Shown here: positions 15,428 through 23,467 of the stretch, in pieces | Numbering within the stretch: the first letter of the stretch is position 1 | Layout of the letters: every line of letters starts with the position of its first letter | IMG/VR virus record: IMGVR_UViG_3300014720_000131 | Location: 1-29,148 of that record | Reading direction: 5' to 3' (one strand) | Length of the DNA stretch: 29,148 bases | Origin: a virus | Position numbers and translations under genes: made by a program | Notes under the pieces: generated by a model | Told to the model about the DNA's origin: nothing | Database searches by the model: none | Seen by the model: the letters and a program-made list of their open reading frames with translations, nothing else

Positions 15428-18400
15428 TTACGCTGATCCTGCGGCTTTTGATCCAAAAGATGTGTCTACGTTTGCTTCAGGTCGTGGCTTGACTGCGGCG
15501 GCGGCGGCCTGTGGGTCTTTCGACATGGCTCCATCGAGGATGAAGTTGATTCTGTCACGAATGACAGACTCCTTGCGACCGATGATGACCTTCTCCACTT
15601 CACCGGCATCCATCGTGACAGTAAGGTTGATGGTGACCGCGACTTCTTTACCGTTGACGGTATAGACCTTGGAGGATCCGAGGCCGACGGCGTTGGCGAC
15701 AGAACCAAGTTTTGCAGTCAGGTCGATGGCCTTTATCTGCGACAGGGCCGTATCCATCTGCTGCACCGCTGCGACCATGTCACTGACGGCGAGGAGTGAC
15801 TTCTGGATGCCTGTGTTTAGGACGCTTGTCGACAATTTAGAGTTAGACTCGGCATATGCCGTTATCGATCCCGTCATTATCGACATCTTGTCAAACATCT
15901 CACCTATCTTTGCGGCGCGATCAGGACCTGCGGCTATTAAGGTAGGGTCATGGTAGTTGACCGCAATGAGGGCTGCGGTTATAACCTGTTGCAAATGAGA
16001 CAGATAACCTGTTTTCCCAGAAGACGAGTACATTAAGGGCAGAGCAGGCGCCACCTTCTGCATCTTGTCATCAAACTTTGACAGGTTATTGACTATCTCC
16101 GAAATTGACGAGAACATGGAAGATATGTCGCGTGATCTATCGGGACTCAATTTAACTTTTTCTTGATCCTGATTGCTTACTGTGTTGAGCGCCTTGGTGA
16201 TAATAGGTTCAAGCTTGTCATAACCAGAAAAGATCTTGTCCTTGTCTACTTTTTCCAAGGCAACTTTTGTAGAATCAATGTAACCAGCTATCTCAGATGT
16301 GTTCTTGAATATGGACTGAACCCTCTGCATCTGATCTGTTGCTCGAAGGAGCTGTTCTTCTTTTGTAGAATCCATCAGGTTAAAGTCGACGTCAGACAAC
16401 TTTTTCCTTATATCTTCCATCTTCGCCTTGAGGTTAAAATCTGTGCCCATGACCTTCTTAGAAAGCTCCTCTATCTTCTTAAACTTTTCTTCAGCGTTGT
16501 CGAAAGTTATGTCGCCAACCATTTTAAGATTTCTGTCCTGAGCTTCTTTTAAAGCTTTCTTACGCTGTTCTTCTTGTACGGCTGCTATCTTTGCTTGACC
16601 TTTGGCTTCTTCCTCTTTGACACGTTTTTGATACGCTTCATCAAATTCGTTCAACATAGCTTTGCTGGCATCGGCCGCTAACTGGGCATTTAGTTTGGCG
16701 TTACCTTTGCCATAAAGCATGTCCATGTGCTCGGTCCACCATCCTGTATTTTCTTCAACAACTTTCTGTTGCGCAGCTAGCTGCTCTTCCAACTTTTTCT
16801 TTCTTTCTGCAGCTGTTAAATCATATAATTTGCTATTTGAATCCTCTATCTTTTTGGCTTCTTCCTGAGCTTTCTTATTGGCAGAATCGAATCTGTCGGA
16901 TATAATTGCGTCGATTCCGGCTCCGAAAGCTACTCCAAAAGCACCACCAACTATGCCAACTGTTCCTACAACCAACGCGCCGCCTAACGCAGTAATACCA
17001 GCGGTAACTGCTGCGAAGCCACCAGTTATCGTCGTTCCCAGTGACGTAAGGAATGCGGTGCCGCCAGCAGTACCTGCTGTTGCACCGGCAGCGGCAGCTT
17101 CAATTCCCATCATTGCAGCCAACTTAGGAAAGAATGCGAGGAGACCTGCCTTCACTAGACCCAATGTTAATGGACCAAAAAGTGACTGTACTAAGGCTGG
17201 ACCCCACTTAGCCACCATAAACTTGAATTTTACCGAGTCTGGTACTTGATCCCAGGCCCACTCAAGCATCTCGAGGAGCTTTTTGATTATGGTTTTTCCT
17301 AATTCTTTAAGTGGTTCTTTGAGTTCGACCCACGCGTCACGCAATGCTCCACCTAATGGTGTGAAAACATCGATTGCAAATTTTTTCATTTCCGACATGT
17401 CCGGAACGGCTGCTGAGAGTCCCTTAAGACTCGCAGGTTTCAACCATTCCGTGAATGCAATGATTGCGTCCTTGGTAAAAGGTACAAAGGCGGTTTTTAT
17501 CCAACCTGCCAAATCTTGAGCTCCCTTTGTAACGGCATTCATCATTGCACGTGTGGTAGGACCAGGATCTTCTATCTCTTTTATGAAATCACGGTATAGC
17601 GATTTCAGTTTCTCCCATGTCCAAGCGGCGATTCCCTTGACAATACCGAAAAGTACCTGTCCAAATTGTGAGAAGCCGTTCATTATCTTCTTGCCGGGAC
17701 CTTTACCTGCATCGAAGAAATCAAAGAAGACTTTGTGCAAGTTCTCCATGAAGTCTTCCATCTTTCCGGTGCCACCAGTCTTGAAGACGTCGAATGCCTT
17801 AAGAACACCATCGAACATCTTTCTGAATCGAGCAGGATCGAAGAGCTCGGACAGACCTTGGAAGACGTCTTTGACACCTGGGAATAGGTCAACGAACATT
17901 CGACCTAACTTGTGACCTGCCCAGAAGGCGTCCCTGAAGACCTGACGGATGTTCTCCATCAGTCTGATGAATTCAGGTGATCTCTCGATTCCGTGACTGA
18001 TTCCTTGCAGGAACCTGTCGAGGATGCCGCCCTTGCCCATGTCACCGGACGGTGTCAACCTCTTGATGGAGTCGGCGAGCTCCTTCATGGCGTCTGCCTG
18101 GGTGAGAGTCTTCTTCTCGTTCTTGTCACCCTGACGTTGCATTGCGGCGAAGTCGACGGACATGCCCTTGGCGGAGAGTGAGGCGTTGAGGAGTTCATCT
18201 CCCATGAATCCGGTACTCTTGATGAGTTCCTTCTCAAAGCGGTTCATAGTTGAGACGTCGCGACCTGCGGCTTGGAATGCCTTCTGCAGGATTGCAACCT
18301 GCTGGGCAGGATTCTCGGCAGTCATCAGTTCGGTCGCATCGATGTTGAGATTGAACTGCTCATTGAGTTTGCTGACGCCCTCCACGGTCTGGTCGAACGT

Positions 18401-19441
18401 CTTCGTCGCGTCCATCGTGGCGGTCAATTTGTCGATGGAGACACCCATCTTCTGAGCGAAAGCAGCAGTGACTCCCATCTCCTTGGATGACAAGTGACCG
18501 AAGTGAGCGAGGTCTGCCATGGCCTTCGCCATGTCCTTTGAGAGAACCTTGGCGTTAAGACCGAACGCCTTCGACATGCCGAGGGCCTGCTTCGTCATCT
18601 CATTCTGGACGGTGGCAATGTCCTTGCCCATTCTCATGGCCTGGTAGCCGATCTTCTCCATCTGCTCATCGGTGATTCCGAGTCCACGCTGGTAGTTCAT
18701 GATGGCGACGCCATTCTTCATGATCTCGTCCTGGAAGACGCTGAAGGTGGCACCCATACCCTTGGCAAGGGCTGTGACTGCTTTAACTCTCTCTGCCAAG
18801 TTACCGTAGACGCGATAGGCGTTGACACCTGTCTCGTTCATCTTGTCCATGTTCTTGGCGACATTTATGATGGTCTGAGACGATTCAGACTTGAGGCTGC
18901 CGAACTCCTCTCTGACATCCTCCAAGGCCGCGGCCAATGCGTTGTCGCCGCCTCGGGACGCCATGTTGAAGAGGACGTCCATCATCTTGAAGGGAATTGA
19001 TAGGATGGACCTGCCGACTGACATGAAGCCGTTGACGACTCCACCTATGAAGCTGAGGACACCCTTGGTGATGCCGACGACGCTCTTAAAGATTGAGAAG
19101 AGTCCACCAATGGCAGCGGTCGCCATTCCTGCTGCCTTGACGAAGGGATTCTTGAAGAGGTCGAGGAGACCCTTCGACTCTTTTTGGGTGAGTGTGGTGA
19201 CGTGCCGGACCTGATCAAGCTTCTTGGCGGCCTCGTCGAGAACTTTCGGATCGATCATGTTCGACCCCTTGTCACCGACGTCTTTCATCGTTCCGGCCAT
19301 CTGAGCCATGACGTCACGCATCTGTGTGACGATCTTGAGCTGCTCCTGAAAGACACGAGTTGTATCGGTGGCCGCCGCCTTCAACGCAGCGACCGCCTTG
19401 GCGGTCTCCTCCATCGCCTTAGGGTCCGTAGTGTCAGCCAT
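15428..19441 (-). CDS. Tail tape measure protein
   Basis: This 1337-residue protein is long, helical and Lys/Ala/Gln-rich, with hydrophobic Gly/Ala-rich segments at about residues 100-160 (FVKAAGMATAAIGGLFSIFK) and 770-850 (a Gly/Ala/Thr-rich block), the usual signature of tape measure proteins that set tail length and pass into the cell envelope. A conserved-looking central region (KNGVAIMNYQRGLGITDEQM, IMKNG) and a helical tail are typical. The family's length relationship (about 0.15 nm of tail per residue) would predict a tail near 200 nm, which is an estimate. It follows the gp26-like chaperone and a small membrane-type protein. No strong ribosome site is visible before the ATG, so translation may be coupled. 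Confidence 0.9.
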   Translation of the reverse strand: MADTTDPKAMEETAKAVAALKAAATDTTRVFQEQLKIVTQMRDVMAQMAGTMKDVGDKGSNMIDPKVLDEAAKKLDQVRHVTTLTQKESKGLLDLFKNPFVKAAGMATAAIGGLFSIFKSVVGITKGVLSFIGGVVNGFMSVGRSILSIPFKMMDVLFNMASRGGDNALAAALEDVREEFGSLKSESSQTIINVAKNMDKMNETGVNAYRVYGNLAERVKAVTALAKGMGATFSVFQDEIMKNGVAIMNYQRGLGITDEQMEKIGYQAMRMGKDIATVQNEMTKQALGMSKAFGLNAKVLSKDMAKAMADLAHFGHLSSKEMGVTAAFAQKMGVSIDKLTATMDATKTFDQTVEGVSKLNEQFNLNIDATELMTAENPAQQVAILQKAFQAAGRDVSTMNRFEKELIKSTGFMGDELLNASLSAKGMSVDFAAMQRQGDKNEKKTLTQADAMKELADSIKRLTPSGDMGKGGILDRFLQGISHGIERSPEFIRLMENIRQVFRDAFWAGHKLGRMFVDLFPGVKDVFQGLSELFDPARFRKMFDGVLKAFDVFKTGGTGKMEDFMENLHKVFFDFFDAGKGPGKKIMNGFSQFGQVLFGIVKGIAAWTWEKLKSLYRDFIKEIEDPGPTTRAMMNAVTKGAQDLAGWIKTAFVPFTKDAIIAFTEWLKPASLKGLSAAVPDMSEMKKFAIDVFTPLGGALRDAWVELKEPLKELGKTIIKKLLEMLEWAWDQVPDSVKFKFMVAKWGPALVQSLFGPLTLGLVKAGLLAFFPKLAAMMGIEAAAAGATAGTAGGTAFLTSLGTTITGGFAAVTAGITALGGALVVGTVGIVGGAFGVAFGAGIDAIISDRFDSANKKAQEEAKKIEDSNSKLYDLTAAERKKKLEEQLAAQQKVVEENTGWWTEHMDMLYGKGNAKLNAQLAADASKAMLNEFDEAYQKRVKEEEAKGQAKIAAVQEEQRKKALKEAQDRNLKMVGDITFDNAEEKFKKIEELSKKVMGTDFNLKAKMEDIRKKLSDVDFNLMDSTKEEQLLRATDQMQRVQSIFKNTSEIAGYIDSTKVALEKVDKDKIFSGYDKLEPIITKALNTVSNQDQEKVKLSPDRSRDISSMFSSISEIVNNLSKFDDKMQKVAPALPLMYSSSGKTGYLSHLQQVITAALIAVNYHDPTLIAAGPDRAAKIGEMFDKMSIMTGSITAYAESNSKLSTSVLNTGIQKSLLAVSDMVAAVQQMDTALSQIKAIDLTAKLGSVANAVGLGSSKVYTVNGKEVAVTINLTVTMDAGEVEKVIIGRKESVIRDRINFILDGAMSKDPQAAAAAVKPRPEANVDTSFGSKAAGSA

Positions 19442-19455
19442 CGATCACGATCCGA

Positions 19456-19749
19456 TCAGAGAGGCCACTTGACTCCGAGGACTCTCTCGAACTCAGAGGC
19501 CGACATCTGCTTGACGCGAAGCTTCTCAATGACTGACTGAACAGACGCACCAGGCTTGTTTAGTTCATCCTGAAAACGTCTGGATGCCATCAGGGCATTT
19601 GAGACGGCCGATATCTCATCTTGATTTCCACGAATTTTTGTGTTGACAACCTTGCCAACCAACCATGCACCAAGAGATGCAAGAAGCAACTTGCCTGTCA
19701 AGTTGACGTACAGTCTCTCATTTAAGGCGTCTTCTTTGTCGGACTCCAT
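19456..19749 (-). CDS. Hypothetical small protein with one hydrophobic segment, 97 aa
   Basis: I do not recognise it. TAGGAGACATTC before the ATG is a good ribosome site. One hydrophobic helix lies near residues 17-33 (LTGKLLLASLGAWLVGKVV), and the rest is polar and helical, ending VLGVKWPL. It sits between the chaperone and the tape measure with 14 bases to the latter. A tail-assembly role by context is plausible, but a holin or membrane function cannot be excluded on topology alone. Confidence 0.65.
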   Translation of the reverse strand: MESDKEDALNERLYVNLTGKLLLASLGAWLVGKVVNTKIRGNQDEISAVSNALMASRRFQDELNKPGASVQSVIEKLRVKQMSASEFERVLGVKWPL

Positions 19750-19804
19750 GAATGTCTCCTACTCGTCAAGTAAATAAAGGTACAGTCGGAAATGTACTCA
19801 CAAT

Positions 19805-20074
19805 TTACGTGAAACGTCGCAATCTCGATGGAGAAGACTCACGTGTGCGTCCCTGCATCGCTCGTGTCTCTGCGGAGTTCTGGTGCACTGCACGACTCTG
19901 CGTCTGACCGTTCTCCGACGTCCTCGACAGTTCCTTACTGATACGCTCGATGAACCACTTCTTGTAGGCGACCGGTAGAAGCCGTGTCTCCGACCAGGTG
20001 AATCCTCCGTAGTATATCAGTAGGAACGATGGTTCGAGGACGAGTGCTTCTCTGTCCTCAGGTCGAAGGCCAAA
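19805..20074 (-). CDS. Start-less +1 extension frame of gp26-like chaperone
   Basis: An 88-codon open frame continues from inside the last codons of the gp26-like gene but in the +1 frame, and ends at a TAA. It has no ATG, GTG or TTG in its usable upstream part. The protein it spells (LRPEDREALVLEPSFLLIYY, then GGFTWSETRLLPVAYKKW and FIERISKEL) is a convincing helical, Trp/Pro-containing chaperone-like sequence, and resembles the short W-LP-RRW-type helices encoded beside gp26-like chaperones and in contractile-injection clusters. The likely product is a fusion of 284 + 88 residues. A sequencing indel is the alternative. Confidence 0.65.
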   Translation of the reverse strand, partial: FGLRPEDREALVLEPSFLLIYYGGFTWSETRLLPVAYKKWFIERISKELSRTSENGQTQSRAVHQNSAETRAMQGRTRESSPSRLRRFT

Positions 20075-20075
20075 G
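20036..20075 (-). promoter_or_regulatory. Candidate +1 frameshift site with downstream hairpin
   Basis: At codon 284 of the gp26-like gene the mRNA reads CUU UGG, so a Leu tRNA in the P site could slip one base onto UUU; CUU-U is also the slip step of the bacterial prfB +1 site. A hairpin with a 6-bp stem (GAGGAC pairing with GUCCUC, 12-base loop; plus-strand 20054-20059 with 20036-20041) begins 13 bases after the CUU, at the zero-frame stop. A strong AGGAGGTGA lies some 26 bases before the slip site, which is too far for the prfB arrangement. Confidence 0.5.
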
Positions 20076-20924
20076 AAAGCTGACGCCGAGGGGCATGTTC
20101 ACCTCCTCTGCATGCCCACAAGAACTACAGGTCGTCTCCTGCTTCATGATGATGCCGGGTTCATTGTCACGCATGTAGTTGCGGAGTGCGAGAGAATCGC
20201 GGGCGGGCATCATCTTAATGAAGTTGGCGATCTTGGAGCGATCCTCGACGCCGTCTACAGACACGATGCTGTAGAGCAGAGACGTCGTCACAGATGAATC
20301 GACTGCAACGCCGAGCTTCTTCTGCCTCTCAGCCATGACAGACATCTCTTCCTCATCGCGGCCCGTCATGAACTTGAATTTGACAGTCTTGCCGCTCATC
20401 GGAAGCTTGAAGTCGAAGAGGTTAGTGCCAGGAATCACTGGCTCGATCTCAAGTCTCTTGATGGGAAGCGCACCGAGGTCGAAGTCGTGAGGCGACTTGA
20501 CGCCACATTCCCTACACTCCAACTCGACTGCGTACTCAGGACCATAGCCTGTGATACGAATGGCGACCATCAGAGCATTCCTGTCGCCAGAGAGAAGGTC
20601 AAGAGGATTGATAGACGTGTCCATGAGACACGACCTAATGAGCTCAGTGACGACAGTTCCCTTCTTGAGAAGAGACCTGGAGGTGAGGATGTCCTCCTCG
20701 CGGGCAGTCATCGCATGGATCTCAACCACTTCATGGTCATAGAGGCTGGACTCCTGAGAATAGACCTTGCCGTTGGAGGGAAGAGGCACGATCTCGTGGG
20801 GTATCTCAAGGCCGAAGTCTGCCTTGGCCTTGTCGGCCTGTGAGATGCGTGGCATTCTCGGATCGACGCCGGCTGGTCCCTGTTTTGCAAATATAGCGTT
20901 CTTCTGCTCTCTGTCGTCTGACAT
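20058..20924 (-). CDS. gp26-like baseplate hub chaperone / tail assembly protein
   Basis: The 288-residue protein resembles the T4 gp26 family, which helps assemble the baseplate hub. It starts with a disordered head (MSDDREQKN...), then a helical body (EIHAMTAREEDILTSRSLLK, LMDTSINPLDLLSGDRNALM). Two Cys-x-x-Cys pairs at 137/140 (LECREC) and 266/269 (CSSCGH) probably bind one zinc ion. The zero-frame end FLWPST is replaced by FLGLRPED... if a +1 shift occurs at codon 284. TAGGAGAGAG before the ATG is a strong ribosome site. It stands at the head of the minus-strand tape-measure operon, transcribed away from the plus-strand cassette. Assignment to gp26 is moderate; the tail chaperone role is supported by neighbour order. 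Confidence 0.75.
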   Translation of the reverse strand: MSDDREQKNAIFAKQGPAGVDPRMPRISQADKAKADFGLEIPHEIVPLPSNGKVYSQESSLYDHEVVEIHAMTAREEDILTSRSLLKKGTVVTELIRSCLMDTSINPLDLLSGDRNALMVAIRITGYGPEYAVELECRECGVKSPHDFDLGALPIKRLEIEPVIPGTNLFDFKLPMSGKTVKFKFMTGRDEEEMSVMAERQKKLGVAVDSSVTTSLLYSIVSVDGVEDRSKIANFIKMMPARDSLALRNYMRDNEPGIIMKQETTCSSCGHAEEVNMPLGVSFLWPST

Positions 20925-21054
20925 ATGATACTCTCTCCTACATTTAAGATAAACAAACTGATGATCACGTAAATAAAAGACACCAAAATTTCATGTCCGT
21001 ATTTCGGAAGCAGTATTGCTGGATTAAGATACTTAAATGTGATAAGGTGTATCA
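20925..21054. promoter_or_regulatory. Divergent intergenic region, likely promoters both ways
   Basis: This 130-base AT-rich gap separates the minus-strand tail operon from the plus-strand cassette, so it should hold a promoter in each direction. Each side carries CTTAAATGT shortly before its ribosome site (ATACTTAAATGTGATAAGG on the plus strand, TATCTTAAATGTAGGAG on the minus strand), a shared motif that may be a phage promoter or operator element. No textbook sigma70 pair or T4 TATAAATA box was found. Confidence 0.4.
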
Positions 21055-21450
21055 ATGGCTCTAAATCATCCCGTACAAGGCGAAGGCTACGTCTCAGCGT
21101 ATCAAATCTCGGCAACACCCTACGTCACGTCTTCGACAGTGGCCCTGGGCTCCATCAGAGAGATCGTGTTTCCACAGGTAACGAGGTTCATCACCCTCAA
21201 GAACACGAGCACGTCGACAAACACCATCTCTGTAGGTTTCACGAGACTTGGTCTCACGACAGGCAACTCGAACTACTTCATTCTCAGCGGATCGGAGTCG
21301 TTTTCAGGTGAACTACGAACAGATAGGATCTTCGTGTCAGGAAGCTCTGGGGCGACGAACACGTTCACGCTGCTTGCAGGTCTCACATTCATCCCCTCAC
21401 GAATGCTGACACCCATCACTGGATCGAATGGATTCAGTGGCGTAGGATGA
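21055..21450 (+). CDS. Hypothetical structural-type protein of plus-strand cassette, 131 aa
   Basis: The family is not recognised. The protein is Thr/Ser/Gly-rich with regular hydrophobic alternation (REIVFPQVTRFITLKNTSTS, NTISVGFTRLGLTTGNSNYF) and looks like a small beta-sandwich. It ends ITGSNGFSGVG, a Gly/Phe tail related to the Gly/Phe heads of the next two genes. AAGGTG six bases before the ATG is the ribosome site. It opens the only plus-strand operon of the window. A virion decoration or fibre-associated role is an inference from composition and company. Confidence 0.65.
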   Translation: MALNHPVQGEGYVSAYQISATPYVTSSTVALGSIREIVFPQVTRFITLKNTSTSTNTISVGFTRLGLTTGNSNYFILSGSESFSGELRTDRIFVSGSSGATNTFTLLAGLTFIPSRMLTPITGSNGFSGVG

Positions 21451-21454
21451 GGGC

Positions 21455-21938
21455 ATGGCCGGTGGTAACGGTTTCGATTCAGGATTTTCCAGCGACATAG
21501 GAGGAACCGGATTCAATTAGGGGTTCTCCAAGAGAAGATCAATTGGTGTTGCAGGATTAGCTGGTTGACGATGACTGGTGATGACATGGACGCTGTTCTC
21601 ACGGTCAAGTCTGTGGATCGATAAACGGCGGAGCGCTGACGACAAAAACGTTCGCAACTAACTCCAAGGTGAGGTCGGCGACTAGGACTACGCCATTTAC
21701 GGTCAACACCCTCCTGAGTGAATACGACATCTACACCGTCTATGATACCAATGCAGTCACTCTGACGGCAGGGACTTACAACGTCGTATATCGATCTGTA
21801 TCGACACAAATAGGTGTCGCCCTCATGTGGAAGGCTAACGTACCGATTCCCACGACTACAGACATCTATTCCGACCCTGCAGATGCAGCGAACGCAACTT
21901 ACTATCCCGTCATTGAGGTATTGAGCTCTGCGCCATGA
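21455..21938 (+). pseudogene. Broken paralogue of the Gly/Phe-headed cassette proteins
   Basis: The ATG follows AGGATGAGGGC, a good ribosome site, and encodes MAGGNGFDSGFSSDIGGTGF, which aligns with the head of the downstream PA14 protein. Frame 1 meets TAG at 21518-21520, where the paralogue has Ser, and TGA at 21566-21568. Frame 2 (21571-21624) reads DDMDAVLTVKSVD before a TAA. Frame 3, from at least 21669 to 21938, reads TVNTLLSEYDIYTVYDTN and on to VIEVLSSAP. One-base losses at about 21570 and 21620 would rejoin all three into a beta-rich protein of about 160 residues. It is either a decayed gene, or the product of readthrough, or an assembly error. The frame-3 part has a GTG at 21669 that could start an 89-residue product. 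Confidence 0.65.
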
Positions 21939-22522
21939 GCACTACTCAAGGATTTGGAGGCGGATTCTCTAATTCTCTTGGGGGAGACGGATTTGGAAGC
22001 GGTTTCCAGCGGCCTCGGTCCGTGGCTCCCAACGTAGTCGCCGGCATCAAGAACGACCTGTACACCAGCGGTTACTTCAACGATGACATGGCGTGGTTCG
22101 ACGGCAGAGAACCTGATACCACCACGTACCCGACAGACGTGATACAGGAACCTGGGACAGACGACGGAAGCAACTTCAGCCGCCGCTGGACGGGATACTT
22201 CCGGGCTCCCACGTCGGAGACGTACACCTTCTACACTTTAAGCGATGACTCATCGCTGGTGTGGGTGGGAGACGCGGCGCTGTCGGGCTGGACGATAGAA
22301 AATGCCACTGTGGACAACAGCGGAGTGCACGGTCAAAAAGAGGAATCGGGTGCGGTGGACCTCGTCGCGGGTCAGTACTATCCCATTCAAGTGTTCTTCG
22401 GCGAGATGAGTGGCGGAGACATCCTCACCTTCTCATACTCGACAGGGACGATATCGAAGACCACCGACCTGACAGGACTCATCTACTACAATCCTGACAC
22501 ACCGAACGGCAAGGGATTCTGA
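21935..22522 (+). CDS. PA14-like domain protein with Gly/Phe-rich head, 195 aa
   Basis: Residues 1-25 form a Gly/Phe head (GFGGGFSNSLGGDGFGSGF). From about 40 to 175 the sequence matches the PA14/GLEYA beta-barrel pattern: RWTGYFRAPTSETYTFYTLS, DDSSLVWVGD, a variable loop with GVHGQKEESG, and LVAGQYYPIQVFFGEMSGGD. PA14 domains often bind carbohydrates in adhesins and glycosidases. Asp-Asp pairs at 104-105 may be ligand or calcium contacts. Its ATG overlaps the stop of the broken gene (ATGA). It ends 3 bases from the convergent homing endonuclease gene. A virion-surface, sugar-binding role is the natural inference, but attachment to the particle is not shown. Confidence 0.75.
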   Translation: MSTTQGFGGGFSNSLGGDGFGSGFQRPRSVAPNVVAGIKNDLYTSGYFNDDMAWFDGREPDTTTYPTDVIQEPGTDDGSNFSRRWTGYFRAPTSETYTFYTLSDDSSLVWVGDAALSGWTIENATVDNSGVHGQKEESGAVDLVAGQYYPIQVFFGEMSGGDILTFSYSTGTISKTTDLTGLIYYNPDTPNGKGF

Positions 22523-22525
22523 GAC

Positions 22526-23425
22526 TTAAAAAGAGCAAATAAAAGGATGAGTCTTTTCTGTCCATATTTCAAACAACATACCGATGCTAGTTGAAAAATT
22601 TCTAGCTGCATTAAATTTTGCAATGTTTTTAGGATCCTTTGTGTGACAGCTTGGCTTAATTTCAATTAATGTCTTTTTACCGCTTGCATACTCAACCAAA
22701 CAATCAATGACATAATTCCTAATTTTACCGTCATACTCATATTGAATCCGATGTGGTTCCATTTCGTATGAAATGATATCATCATTGTTCTCAAAGTAGA
22801 GGACGGCATTAAGCTCGAACAAAGACCTGTAATAGACAGCCTTTGTCGATTTCTTTGGATTCTCAAAGTAGCCATGGACTCGAGTTGCCTTTGTCAACAT
22901 TCCGTTTTTAACGCACTCAGCCTGTCTCAAACTTTGTTTTGCCCTGTTGTCTTCATTAGACCAATAGGTCTGCATTTGCTCTTTTATTTTTGCCTTGTGA
23001 TCATCAGACTTTTTCTTGCCGGAGAGAGAGTCTGAGATCTTCTTCGCTCTTTCAGGAGTATTCATCTTCTTCACTATCGAAGCAATTCTTGGATCTTCTT
23101 TCGTCAATCCAGCACACCAGCCTTTTATCTCTCCTCTTTCCCACATTTCTTTGCGAGTCTTAAGGCTCTTTTCTTTGGCCAACTCATTGTTGCCCCAGTT
23201 GTTGTTGATCTTTGCTGCGTGTCCCCATGCGTATTCAGAATATCCTCGTAGAGGACCGTGAAACTTGGTTGCAGTTCCACATCCACATTTGCATGTAGGT
23301 TTGACACCCTTTAGCACAACTTCGATATAAAGATCTTCACTGCTTACATCATGCTTCTTTGAGGCATGAATTCTAAGCGAATTCATATTGTTAATTTCAT
23401 AATCACATTTTGGACACTTAAACAT
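22526..23425 (-). CDS. Free-standing homing endonuclease, zinc finger + NUMOD3-like + PD-(D/E)XK
   Basis: The 299-residue protein has a C2H2-like finger (Cys4, Cys7, His20, His25), a second Cys-rich module of the kind found in phage endonucleases (CKCGCGT...GH, 45-69), and a NUMOD3-like DNA-binding region (about 100-165, ERAKKISDSLSGKKKSDDHK). The C-terminal nuclease domain of PD-(D/E)XK type shows YRSLFE (Glu204), Asp241 (YVIDCLVEY), and Glu255-x-Lys257 (LIEIKPS). Such enzymes cut cognate DNA and spread their own gene. The second Met is chosen as start because GGAGG lies 5-6 bases before it; a first Met four codons earlier overlaps that site. Codon use is more AT-rich than in the tail genes, consistent with transfer. 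It sits between the tail tube gene and the convergent cassette. Confidence 0.82.
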   Translation of the reverse strand: MFKCPKCDYEINNMNSLRIHASKKHDVSSEDLYIEVVLKGVKPTCKCGCGTATKFHGPLRGYSEYAWGHAAKINNNWGNNELAKEKSLKTRKEMWERGEIKGWCAGLTKEDPRIASIVKKMNTPERAKKISDSLSGKKKSDDHKAKIKEQMQTYWSNEDNRAKQSLRQAECVKNGMLTKATRVHGYFENPKKSTKAVYYRSLFELNAVLYFENNDDIISYEMEPHRIQYEYDGKIRNYVIDCLVEYASGKKTLIEIKPSCHTKDPKNIAKFNAARNFSTSIGMLFEIWTEKTHPFICSF

Positions 23426-23430
23426 AAAAA

Positions 23431-23455
23431 CCTCCACAGGTTAATCCCATGGAGG
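23431..23455 (-). promoter_or_regulatory. Hairpin sequestering the homing endonuclease ribosome site
   Basis: On the minus strand CCTCCA (from plus 23455-23450) pairs with TGGAGG (from 23436-23431). Two further GG/CC pairs inside the loop make a stem of eight pairs with a small internal mismatch. The right arm contains the GGAGG ribosome site, 5-6 bases before the chosen ATG. Folding would hide it from ribosomes. T4 homing endonuclease genes such as I-TevI are known to be repressed this way. Confidence 0.65.
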
Positions 23456-23467
23456 TAATTATACTTC

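Noticed and set aside
20053-20090. Simple alternative that the 88-codon frame has its own start
   Set aside because: No ATG, GTG or TTG occurs in that frame between its preceding stop and the conserved-looking part, so independent initiation is unlikely.
22522-22560. AGACT...AGTCTTTT possible terminator of the plus-strand cassette
   Set aside because: The stem is only five pairs with a loop of more than 20 bases, and the region is coding for the convergent homing endonuclease.
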